The notes under the pieces: generated by a model
Told to the model about the DNA's origin: nothing
The model's database searches: none
Seen by the model: only the letters and a program-made list of their open reading frames with translations
Shown here: in pieces, positions 37,220 to 44,678 of the stretch
Numbering within the stretch: the first letter of the stretch is position 1
Layout: every line of letters begins with the position of its first letter
Translations under genes and position numbers: made by a program
From: an uncultured Clostridia bacterium
GTDB lineage: Bacteria; Bacillota; Clostridia; Christensenellales; UBA1242
Length of the DNA stretch: 64,000 bases
Assembly (NCBI GenBank): GCA_934754355.1
Contig: CAKVID010000004.1
Coordinates: 62,001 to 126,000 of the forward strand
Reading direction: 5' to 3'

Positions 37220-37918
37220 ATGAAAGATATTTTAGATGAATTCAATTATTGCAATGTTTTTTCTTTAACTTCATCTTTGCCCATCAAAAGCATTCCCTCC
37301 TCAGACAAAGCAAAATTGATAGAACAGAATTTAATTAATGAAAAACAATATCTTTCAGAATATTATCAAAATTTTGCAAAAAAAGAAAAAATAGATATCG
37401 ATTTTGAACTTTTGTTTAGTGATATTATTAAAGAATGTGAAACTTTTTATACTAAAATTAAAGATAAAAACTTTAAAAACCTATGTGGGCAAAAAAACAG
37501 CCCTTTTATTTGTGATTATGTTGGCAAAAATACAAAATACAGCAAACCTCTAAACTTGATTTGGCATTTTTATCACAATATTCAAAATGCATTAATGACA
37601 AATGACAATTTATTAAATGTTCCAGAAATAGACCTCTTTCAATCTAGCGCAATTTTCAAAGATAAAGATAATGCTTTGAAAAATAATTTCATTAAATACG
37701 AATATACTTTCTCTTCTCATTGTACAAAAGGTCCTTTACAGTTAGTACTATATTTCAAATTAAATAATGAAACTAAAAATTGGCTTCTTCAATTTAAAAA
37801 TGACTATGACTTGTCCAATACTAATTTTGAAAATTTAGCAATTTATAATAATGATAAAATTAAATTTTCCTCTTGTACCCATGAAAAATTCAACAGTTTA
37901 GATTCAAATATATTTTGA
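37220..37918 (+). CDS. Unrecognised protein
   Basis: About 232 residues, soluble, Asn/Lys-rich, with helical N-terminal half and a more beta-like C-terminal half. Cys occur in LCGQKNSPFICDY, HCTKGP and SSCTHEK but form no known zinc motif. The start at 37220 has GGAGA five bases upstream; the ATG at 37208 has none. It lies alone among accessory genes with its own terminator. Family not recognised. Confidence 0.55.
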   Translation: MKDILDEFNYCNVFSLTSSLPIKSIPSSDKAKLIEQNLINEKQYLSEYYQNFAKKEKIDIDFELLFSDIIKECETFYTKIKDKNFKNLCGQKNSPFICDYVGKNTKYSKPLNLIWHFYHNIQNALMTNDNLLNVPEIDLFQSSAIFKDKDNALKNNFIKYEYTFSSHCTKGPLQLVLYFKLNNETKNWLLQFKNDYDLSNTNFENLAIYNNDKIKFSSCTHEKFNSLDSNIF

Positions 37919-37998
37919 AAAAATTGAACTATGAAGAATTATTATTTAGTTAGCCAGATAACCACAAATACTAAAAATGAACATATGTAATATAAAAA

Positions 37999-38034
37999 AA
38001 CGACTCCATTCTTGTAGTATAAAATGGGGTTGTT
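37999..38034. terminator. Bidirectional terminator
   Basis: Twelve-pair stem AACGACTCCATT / AATGGGGTTGTT (two G-U) with T-run on + and A-run upstream; separates converging genes. Confidence 0.75.
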
Positions 38035-38068
38035 TTTCTCTTTTTTTATTATTTTTTATTACCTACAA

Positions 38069-38632
38069 CTATAATTCTGGGGTTTCTTTTTCATCAAATT
38101 TAAGTTCGCCTATTGATTGAATATCTATATTGTAGATATCTTTATAAATTGATGTAACATCAAGGGTCGTGATTTTATCTTGGTTAACTCCTAGTTTTTG
38201 CAAAACCAAATTAATACTACTTAAATCTTTACCTTCAAGTTCAGCATATGGTGGAATTAGTGGCCAAGAATCAATAGAAATTTCTACGCCATCTAACAAA
38301 AATACTTGTCTTAAATTTTCTTGGTAGTTTCTATGGACATATCCTAGTTCTTCTAACATTTGATTTGTTGTCTCAAAGTCTGACACAACAATTTCCATTT
38401 CTTTAGCGTTCATTTTACTATTATCTTGTATCTCTTTTATGGTTAAAGTTGTCTTTTCCCCATTTGTTCTTAGTCTTATCCATTTATTTCTATTTACTGG
38501 GGAAAAATCGTAAACATATCTCTTTTGCAAACGCTCATCTGTTATCTTTTTTGCACCCAAACATTCTAGACTTGCAACAAATTCATTTTTATCAATATCC
38601 AAAATTGTCAATTCGTTTTCTATGTTTATCAT
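38069..38632 (-). CDS. CYTH-domain protein (CyaB/triphosphatase-like)
   Basis: Triphosphate tunnel enzyme family, handling triphosphorylated substrates. The signature strand is IENELTILDI (usual ExExK, here ending in Thr instead of Lys). It is followed by KRYVYDF, KWIRLRTNGEKTTLTIKE, EMEIVV and SIDSWPLIPPYAELEG, matching CyaB-type members. 187 residues. GGAG precedes the ATG. The changed third residue of the signature may alter activity. Biological substrate unknown. Confidence 0.85.
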   Translation of the reverse strand: MINIENELTILDIDKNEFVASLECLGAKKITDERLQKRYVYDFSPVNRNKWIRLRTNGEKTTLTIKEIQDNSKMNAKEMEIVVSDFETTNQMLEELGYVHRNYQENLRQVFLLDGVEISIDSWPLIPPYAELEGKDLSSINLVLQKLGVNQDKITTLDVTSIYKDIYNIDIQSIGELKFDEKETPEL

Positions 38633-38753
38633 TATAAACTCCTTTAAAACCTCAAAAGTATTGTTTTATTTCCTTTATATAATAACAGAAAAACCCCGCA
38701 ATTGCAATCAAGATATATTTATGTGTCCTATCTTTTAAAGTTACTATATATTC

Positions 38754-39779
38754 CTATTCCATAGTTTTTTGATATGTTAAGGTGTTGTAATTTTCCATGA
38801 ATTTCTTAACATAATTGACGCCGTCGCCATCTATCCAATCATCTAGATTTAGATATGTATCAAACAACTTTCCCTCATTGTATGCTCTCATTATATTTCC
38901 AGGTCCATATTTATATGAACCAACTACGCATTGCATTTGTATTGTTTCATTATTTCTTAAATCTAATGCTTGATATATATCTTTGCCTGGACGGAAAAAG
39001 TTTTTAGTATTCATAATACATAGCAATATACACATTTCCACCGATTTCTCTGGGTTATCGCAATCTTCGTATGTATAAGACAAATCGCTTTCCATTGTAT
39101 TATGTAGCCAATAATTAATTTGGTCAACTGTACTAGGTAGCAATTGGCACATTCCTCTTGCTCTCTGCGTAGTGCCATAACCATAAAGTGGAGAGCCATC
39201 AGCATTAGTTGCTCTACCCGAACTTTCCATAAGAGTAATTGAAGTTATCATCTCTTTATTAAACCATTCTGGATAAAATTCATTACCAGATGTAGACATT
39301 GGTGTTGCACCAGTCGACATCAAAATTTTGCTAATTTTACCAAGTGATTTATCTGCAAGTCTAAGTATTTGCTCGGTAGTTAATTTATATCCATACTCTT
39401 CTTCTGGTTGTGTAATTTCGCTTGCATAATCTTGTGTAGGCTCGGCAGGTTTAATCGTAATTACCTCAGCAGGAGTTGTTGTATCTACTACTGGCTTCTC
39501 TTTATCTTCAAGTGAAGCCAAGTTTGAACCTACCAAGAAACTTAAAACTGTAAGTGTCGCAAGAGTTCCTGCAGCCACTCTATTTACATTTCTAGCATTC
39601 TTAATATATGCTCTTCTATTATGCTCTATATCTTTATATTTATTACGAACTTCTTGTACTTCTTCGCCAAAGAAATAATCTGACAAATCTCTCTCTGTTT
39701 CCAATTTATTATCTTTTCTAGCATTTTTTAATTCATATTTATATTTCAAATATCTTATGTATTTTTTTAAATCTATCAT
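38754..39779 (-). CDS. Membrane-anchored lytic transglycosylase (SLT domain)
   Basis: 341 residues: a charged cytoplasmic N-terminus (about 1-65), a membrane segment (about 68-86), a Pro/Glu/Thr linker, then an SLT domain with the catalytic Glu in ITLMESSGRATN, GMCQLLPSTVDQIN and the closing YKYGPGNIMRAY. It would cleave peptidoglycan glycan strands outside the cell. Its own promoter lies upstream; no partner genes adjoin. Confidence 0.85.
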   Translation of the reverse strand: MIDLKKYIRYLKYKYELKNARKDNKLETERDLSDYFFGEEVQEVRNKYKDIEHNRRAYIKNARNVNRVAAGTLATLTVLSFLVGSNLASLEDKEKPVVDTTTPAEVITIKPAEPTQDYASEITQPEEEYGYKLTTEQILRLADKSLGKISKILMSTGATPMSTSGNEFYPEWFNKEMITSITLMESSGRATNADGSPLYGYGTTQRARGMCQLLPSTVDQINYWLHNTMESDLSYTYEDCDNPEKSVEMCILLCIMNTKNFFRPGKDIYQALDLRNNETIQMQCVVGSYKYGPGNIMRAYNEGKLFDTYLNLDDWIDGDGVNYVKKFMENYNTLTYQKTME

Positions 39780-39868
39780 TTTATCCTCTTAAATTCTTTT
39801 GTGACTTTAATATATTTTTTAACAAACGCAAAAAAATACTCACCCACACACAATTTTAATCTTACTAA

Positions 39869-39898
39869 ATTTTAACATCATTTGCTAATTATTGTCAA
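39869..39898 (-). promoter_or_regulatory. Promoter of the lytic transglycosylase
   Basis: TTGACA (39898-39893), 18-base spacer, TAAAAT (39874-39869). The remainder of 39900-40130 shows only a short GTAGAT/ATCTAC inverted repeat. Confidence 0.75.
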
Positions 39899-40130
39899 TA
39901 AAATAACACAAAAGCAAAATAGTCGTTCACTTCTTGCATAAATGCAATAACATACCAAAGTAGATTAATTATCATCTACAAAAATGCAAACCACCCATTC
40001 TATTCAAAGTTTATTTACTTGTAAATTACAGTAGTTTCAAATACTACAAATTTTGGAAAATGCATATTACCACAATAAAGAAAAAGTAATAGAATATATG
40101 GTCAAATTAGTAAATAGCGAAGAATAGAAA

Positions 40131-40157
40131 AAAGTCTCCAGTAATTCTGGAGGCTTT
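40131..40157 (-). terminator. yjjX terminator
   Basis: Minus strand AAAGCCTCCAG / CTGGAGACTTT with a five-base loop and T-run. Confidence 0.85.
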
Positions 40158-40159
40158 AT

Positions 40160-40714
40160 TTACATTTCCATATTATCGTCTTTGTCTGTCCAAACTTTGC
40201 CATTTACATATTGAGTAAGTGCCATAGTGAAAGACTGTCTATTTAGGTCTATTCTAGTAATATTCTCATGAGTTAAAATGCCTATTCCACCAGTAGAACT
40301 TCTTAAATCGTTCTTCTTGAATAAGTAATCCATAACGGTTCCCAAAGTATTGTCTATTATTTCTCCAACATACTTATTAGGCACTGGAAAACTCGAACTT
40401 GTTCCTACACTCTCATATCCGCTATTATCTGTAATAACGGCAACATTTGTTATAAACCATTTATCAAAATGATTAACTATTCCCGACTCTACCGCCATAT
40501 AATAGTCGGCGTCAATTCCGTTTTCTTTAGCATACTTAATCAAATTCTGCACTCTATTGTGCGCACCATAATAAGTGTCGTCATTAACTGGTTGGTCGGC
40601 AACCATAGATGGAACATTAACATAGTCTAGTTCATAATCTTCAAAGAAGCAATCTAGTGCTTGTCTTGCTCCTTCTATCTTTCCCGGATTTTTAGTTCCC
40701 AATAAAAATTTCAT
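40160..40714 (-). CDS. Inosine/xanthosine triphosphatase (YjjX/DUF84)
   Basis: House-cleaning NTPase that removes ITP and XTP. Family landmarks are FLLGTKNPGKIEGARQAL at the start, ADQPVNDDTYYGAHNRVQNL, MAVESGIV and the C-terminal DLRSSTGGIGILT. 184 residues is typical of DUF84. GGAGAGAG precedes the start. Its transcript starts from a perfect-consensus promoter with an unusually long, foldable leader of about 155 nt. Confidence 0.9.
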   Translation of the reverse strand: MKFLLGTKNPGKIEGARQALDCFFEDYELDYVNVPSMVADQPVNDDTYYGAHNRVQNLIKYAKENGIDADYYMAVESGIVNHFDKWFITNVAVITDNSGYESVGTSSSFPVPNKYVGEIIDNTLGTVMDYLFKKNDLRSSTGGIGILTHENITRIDLNRQSFTMALTQYVNGKVWTDKDDNMEM

Positions 40715-40805
40715 ATTTATTCTCTCTCCTTTATTTCTTGACTGTGTAAAAAAAATCTACTTATAACCAACAATAACCACAGCCCAATTAATTGCTATAT
40801 TTATT

Positions 40806-40870
40806 GTCATTCATAAGAAGATTTTATTAAATATTCCCAAATTACACAATCTGGAATGACGCGAGATTGT
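40806..40870 (-). promoter_or_regulatory. Possible pseudoknot at the 5-prime end of the yjjX leader
   Basis: On the minus strand ACAATCT (40852-40846 pairs with 40870-40864) forms a 7-bp hairpin. Its loop contains GTCATTC, which pairs perfectly with GAATGAC 34 bases downstream (40812-40806). The predicted start of transcription is at about 40870, so the fold sits right at the RNA end. It does not match a riboswitch I can name. Confidence 0.4.
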
Positions 40871-40876
40871 ACATTT

Positions 40877-40905
40877 ATTATACCCTAAACTATATCAATT
40901 GTCAA
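40877..40905 (-). promoter_or_regulatory. yjjX promoter
   Basis: Perfect TTGACA (40905-40900), 17-base spacer, perfect TATAAT (40882-40877). Confidence 0.9.
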
Positions 40906-40944
40906 TACTTTTATTTGAAATTTAATAATTGTCTATTTTTCACT

Positions 40945-40972
40945 TTGTTTAACTAAATGATTGTGATATAAT
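40945..40972 (+). promoter_or_regulatory. Promoter at the head of the repeat array
   Basis: TTGTTT, 16-base spacer, extended -10 TGATATAAT; the predicted start falls at the GGAAG of the first array unit. Confidence 0.7.
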
Positions 40973-40975
40973 AAG

Positions 40976-41127
40976 GGAAGTTTAAACAAAGTAGTCTGCA
41001 AGGACACCTTGATTTGAACTGACAAATTTTTCAATCTATGTAATCACGAGTTATCGTGGGATTTGCTTCTAGCAAATTGATTTGTGAATGAAATGAGCAA
41101 AGCAACATGACATAGATTATATTTTAG
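40976..41127 (+). repeat. Structured repeat array, unit 1
   Basis: First unit of a direct array with a period of about 150 bp. 5-prime hairpin AGTTTAAA...TTTGAACT with GCAA loop, linker GACAAATTTTTC, closing stem AATCTATGT / ACATAGATT, inner stems CACGA-GTTA-TCGTG and ATTTGCT-TCT-AGCAAAT, and a last arm TTTG...CAAA. Confidence 0.85.
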
Positions 41128-41277
41128 GAAGTTGAGAGTAGCACAAATGTTTACATTTGTATTACCGAAACGACGACGAATTCAATCATGTGATGCCACA
41201 AGATATTGTGGAGTTGCGTATAGCAACTTGGGTTGTGAACAAAGCGAACAACACAACATTACATAGATTATAATAAA
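41128..41277 (+). repeat. Structured repeat array, unit 2 (diverged but same fold)
   Basis: Starts GGAAGTTGAGAG. The first hairpin is replaced by ACAAATG-TTTA-CATTTGT; inner stems become CCACAA-GATA-TTGTGG and AGTTGC-GTATA-GCAACT, both compensated on both sides. It ends ATTACATAGATTATAATAAA. Confidence 0.8.
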
Positions 41278-41414
41278 GGAAGTTCAAACAAAGTAGTCCG
41301 CAAGGACACCTTGATTTGAACTGACGACTATTTCACGATTGTGTCAGCAATTCTAATTGCTGAAGTGCGTCAAGCACGATTTGCGATTAGCAAATGGCAC
41401 AAAAGTATAATAAA
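41278..41414 (+). repeat. Structured repeat array, unit 3
   Basis: Archetypal first hairpin: AGTTCAAA / TTTGAACT enclosing AAG/CTT and GTCC-GCAA-GGAC with two 2x2 internal loops, then GACGAC. The body differs: stems CAGCAAT-TCTA-ATTGCTG, GTGC-GTCAA-GCAC and TTTGC-GATTA-GCAAA. Confidence 0.82.
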
Positions 41415-41565
41415 GGAAGTTTAAGCAAAGTAGTCCGCAAGGACACCTTGATTTGAACTGACAAATTTTTCAATCTATGTAATCACGAGTTATCGTGGGA
41501 TTTGCTTCTAGCAAATTGATTTGTGAATGAAATGAGCAAAGCAACATTACATGGATTATAATAAA
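41415..41565 (+). repeat. Structured repeat array, unit 4
   Basis: Nearly identical to unit 1 over its length, with G-U tolerated in the closing stem (ACATGGATT). The near identity of units 1 and 4 around the diverged units 2 and 3 suggests recent duplication or conversion. Confidence 0.85.
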
Positions 41566-41627
41566 GGAAGTTTTGTTTGAAGGCAACTAAGTTATTTTTA
41601 AGCAAAACTGACGAATTTTTCAATAAG
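41566..41627 (+). repeat. Structured repeat array, unit 5 (truncated)
   Basis: Only the first hairpin, re-paired as AGTTTTG / CAAAACT, and the GACGAATTTTTCAATA linker remain. It ends about 70 bases before the glycosyltransferase start. Confidence 0.75.
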
Positions 41628-41699
41628 GACACAATTAAATTATTTGTAATAAGAAGTCATTATTAACAAATAAAAAATTAAAAAATTGTGCATTTTTTT

Positions 41700-42881
41700 A
41701 TGAAGATTGATACAAATGAAAGCAAAACTATAAATGTTGGATTATTTATTGACACCTTCTATCCAATGGTTGATGGTGTTATAACAGTGGTTAATAACTA
41801 TGCCAAATTATTTGGCAAAAATAATATCAATGTAACTGTTTTTGCACCCAGAGTAAGCAAGACTTATGACTATAGCAAAATTCCATACAATCTAAAACTT
41901 TGCAAGATTGCTAGTATCAAATTTTTTGATTATGTTATGCCTACCCCAAATAGAGACAAGGATTTCAAGAAAGCAATTGATGATGCACATCTAGATATTA
42001 TTCACTTGCATTCGCCATTCTATGTAGGCAAGATGGCTCTAAAGTATGCCAAGAAACATAATATCCCAACAGTAATTACTATGCATAGCCAATTCAAAAA
42101 AGATTTCTATAGAGCAACCAAAAGTAAATTACTAACAAGTATACTTCTTAAAAATATTATCAAGGTCTTTAATAGTTGCGACCAAGCATGGGCAGTTAAT
42201 AATAAGATTGCCGAAGTATTCAAGTCTTACGGATACAACAAAGAACCAGAAGTTACTCTTAATGGCACAGATTTCCTACCTGTCAAAAATATTAAAGAGG
42301 CTTGTGCCGAAGTTAATCAAAAATACAATTTACAAGATGACGATAATGTTCTACTATTTGTTGGAAGAATAACCATACTTAAAAATATTCTATTTATTGC
42401 TGATAGTTTGAAAATACTAAAAGATGATGGATATAATTTCAAAATGCTATTTGTAGGCGATGGCAGTGATGAAGAATTACTTAGAAAAAGAATTAAAGAA
42501 CATGGACTAGAAAATAATGTTATAATGTGTGGCAAAATTACAGATAGAGACCTACTTGCCAAAATTTATTGTCGAGCAAAATTATTTCTATTCCCATCTA
42601 CATATGATGCTAGTTCACTTGTGCAAATAGAAGCCGCTAGCCAATCTACACCAACTATATTCTTGGAAGGTTCTGTTACAGCAGGACTTGTTACAAATGA
42701 TGTTAATGGCTTTACAGTAGCAAATAATATAGATAGTTTTGCCAAAAAAATTGAAGAAATACTGAATAACGACAAGTATTACAACAAAGTAGCACTTGGT
42801 GCTAAAAATGACCTTTATAGAACATGGGATCAAATTGTTGAAGATATTGCAAATAAATATCGCAATATTCTAAAGAAATAA
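41700..42881 (+). CDS. Glycosyltransferase family 4 (diacylglycerol glucosyltransferase-like)
   Basis: GT-B protein: NVGLFIDTFYPMVDGVITVV at the N-terminus, HLHSPFYVGKMALKYAKKH, LLFVGRITILKNILFIADSL and the acidic motif PSTYDASSLVQIEAASQSTP. The pattern resembles 1,2-diacylglycerol 3-glucosyltransferases that make glycolipids or the lipoteichoic acid anchor. The ATG at 41700 or GTG at 41688 both lack a visible ribosome site, unusual here. It is downstream of the repeat array and followed by a ligase-like gene. Function as glycolipid synthase is inferred. Confidence 0.85.
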   Translation: MKIDTNESKTINVGLFIDTFYPMVDGVITVVNNYAKLFGKNNINVTVFAPRVSKTYDYSKIPYNLKLCKIASIKFFDYVMPTPNRDKDFKKAIDDAHLDIIHLHSPFYVGKMALKYAKKHNIPTVITMHSQFKKDFYRATKSKLLTSILLKNIIKVFNSCDQAWAVNNKIAEVFKSYGYNKEPEVTLNGTDFLPVKNIKEACAEVNQKYNLQDDDNVLLFVGRITILKNILFIADSLKILKDDGYNFKMLFVGDGSDEELLRKRIKEHGLENNVIMCGKITDRDLLAKIYCRAKLFLFPSTYDASSLVQIEAASQSTPTIFLEGSVTAGLVTNDVNGFTVANNIDSFAKKIEEILNNDKYYNKVALGAKNDLYRTWDQIVEDIANKYRNILKK

Positions 42882-42945
42882 TTTAAAAATTTAAGATATT
42901 ATAGTAGCATAGCATTACTATTAATTGCAAAAACAGGAAAACAAT

Positions 42946-44421
42946 ATGTCAATTAAAAAATTAAAAGACTTCTTGGAGTCTAATTACACCATACTGCTTA
43001 CATTAGAGATAGGCTTAATATCTTGGCTAGTTAAATCTAGCGTACTTTGCGTTATCTCTTTTGCAGTACTAGTATCTCTTATATTTATTATTTGTAATGA
43101 CCCCAAAGGTGCATTCCCTTCACTATTTTTCATTTCATTCTTTATACAAGTAATAGATGATAACTATCCTCTAGCCATCTACCTTACTTGTATATTTATA
43201 GTCCTTGGTAGTATTATTTATTTTATAATCAAAACTATTAAATCTAAGAAATGTACCAAAGGCAGATTATTCTATCCAATGATAATAGCAGACATCGCAT
43301 TTCTATTGGGTGGAATAATTGGTAACTTTAATATTATTAATATTGCTTGTGTACTATTTATGGCACTATGTATGTATTTATTCTATTGGATAACCATTAA
43401 TACTTGTACCGACTTAAAACAATTTATGTACATAGTCCTTACTTGTGGCGGGTTCATTATTTGTATTCAATTTATTGTACTAAATCTTTATACTGGCAAA
43501 TTTATAAGTTCAATTCAAAATCAATCTATTCTATATATAGGTGCACAGAATAAAAATGTAGCCGCCCTATTTATTACAATTGGAATGATTGCTTGCCTAA
43601 CGCTTGCTCAGAAGAGAAAGTATGATTATCTATACTTCTTGTTAGCATCATTTATGGTGCTAGTGTGTGCATTAACATTATGTAGAACAATGATACTATT
43701 ATCAATACTTTTCTACATCGGACTTTCAATTAATGTCCTTGCTAAATCTAATAACAAAATTATCTTTAGTTCTATAATAGGCGGTCTAGTGCTAGTATCT
43801 CTAGGAATAGGCATATCCACCGATTTAATATATAAATTAATAGATAGCGTAGTAGAAAAAATCAATTCTGGAATGAATGGAAGAAGCGAACTTTGGGCTT
43901 GGTGTTTAGAAAGATTTATAAAGCACCCACTACTTGGATATGGATTTATAAGCCCTACACCAGTTCCTACAATTACTGGAGATTTTGGAATAATTCTAGC
44001 ACATAATACTCCACTACAATTACTTACATCAACAGGAGTAATTGGTACAATCTTAATTGGATATTTTTACTTTGCCAAATACAAACTATGTGCAGAGAAT
44101 AAAGACAATAGATTTCTATTCTTAATCATAATAATGATAGAACTAAGCGGACTAACCGACCAAGCCGCTTGCATGGATCCATTTATTTGCTTAGTTATAT
44201 TTGGAATTTTGGGGACAATGGAAATATTTAATAAACCCAATGCCGTAAGCGAAAATGAAAATATTAGATATGAAAATGCCGAAGATAAAGATGATAAAGA
44301 TAACAAAGTTAGAAATGAGAGTGAAAAGTATGAAAATATTAAGGAAGAAAACACTCTAATTACTAAAAAAACTAAAAGAAAGACATCTCATAGAGGGACA
44401 CAAAAACAACCAGAAAATTAA
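42946..44421 (+). CDS. O-antigen ligase/polymerase-like membrane protein
   Basis: About 490 residues with 10-12 membrane segments and the Wzy_C-type external loop: GRSELWAWCLERFIKHPLLG, then AHNTPLQLLTSTGVIG. Such proteins join glycans to a lipid or polymer outside the membrane. The C-terminal 65 residues form a highly charged Glu/Lys/Asn cytoplasmic tail. The start is taken as ATG 42946 after AGGAAA; an in-frame TTG seven codons earlier is less likely. Probably co-transcribed with the preceding glycosyltransferase. Confidence 0.82.
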   Translation: MSIKKLKDFLESNYTILLTLEIGLISWLVKSSVLCVISFAVLVSLIFIICNDPKGAFPSLFFISFFIQVIDDNYPLAIYLTCIFIVLGSIIYFIIKTIKSKKCTKGRLFYPMIIADIAFLLGGIIGNFNIINIACVLFMALCMYLFYWITINTCTDLKQFMYIVLTCGGFIICIQFIVLNLYTGKFISSIQNQSILYIGAQNKNVAALFITIGMIACLTLAQKRKYDYLYFLLASFMVLVCALTLCRTMILLSILFYIGLSINVLAKSNNKIIFSSIIGGLVLVSLGIGISTDLIYKLIDSVVEKINSGMNGRSELWAWCLERFIKHPLLGYGFISPTPVPTITGDFGIILAHNTPLQLLTSTGVIGTILIGYFYFAKYKLCAENKDNRFLFLIIIMIELSGLTDQAACMDPFICLVIFGILGTMEIFNKPNAVSENENIRYENAEDKDDKDNKVRNESEKYENIKEENTLITKKTKRKTSHRGTQKQPEN

Positions 44422-44434
44422 CTAAAAAAATAAG

Positions 44435-44480
44435 ACTCTCAAATAATATAGTAAATTTATACTACTAATTATTTGGGAGT
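44435..44480 (+). terminator. Terminator of the glycosyltransferase-ligase pair
   Basis: Thirteen-pair stem ACTCTCAAATAAT / ATTATTTGGGAGT then TTTTTT. Confidence 0.85.
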
Positions 44481-44523
44481 TTTTTATTAGTTATATTTAA
44501 TTTAGATAAATAAATTACATTTT

Positions 44524-44559
44524 TATAGTATCAGTTATAGTATCAGTTACAGTATCAGT
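44524..44559. repeat. Three tandem 12-bp repeats
   Basis: TATAGTATCAGT twice and TACAGTATCAGT once, head to tail, between a terminator and the end of the HD gene. Short slippage-type array; no function evident. Confidence 0.8.
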
Positions 44560-44678
44560 AAGATAAATCAATTATCAATAAGGCAATTTTCTTTAAAAAA
44601 TTATATTGACCTCAATATAACGGAGTAAATTTAAAAATACCAAAATTTAAAACACTTCAAATATTTGTGTTTCCAAGA

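Noticed and set aside
34786..38632. Integrated island with att sites at tRNA-Ser
   Set aside because: I found no repeat of the tRNA 3-prime end downstream in the window and no integrase gene.
40976..41127. Repeat unit as a tRNA or tmRNA gene
   Set aside because: The cloverleaf-like shape lacks T-loop GTTCRA, CCA end and a 7-bp anticodon loop; stem lengths vary too much.
40976..41627. Tandem array as a CRISPR locus
   Set aside because: The period is about 150 bp with the repeat filling the whole unit; there are no 30-40 bp unique spacers and no cas genes.
41128..41627. TATAAT before each array unit as separate promoters
   Set aside because: Only the first unit and a few dispersed copies have a -35 at proper distance; inside the array the upstream bases are the conserved 3-prime stem with no TTGACA-like hexamer.
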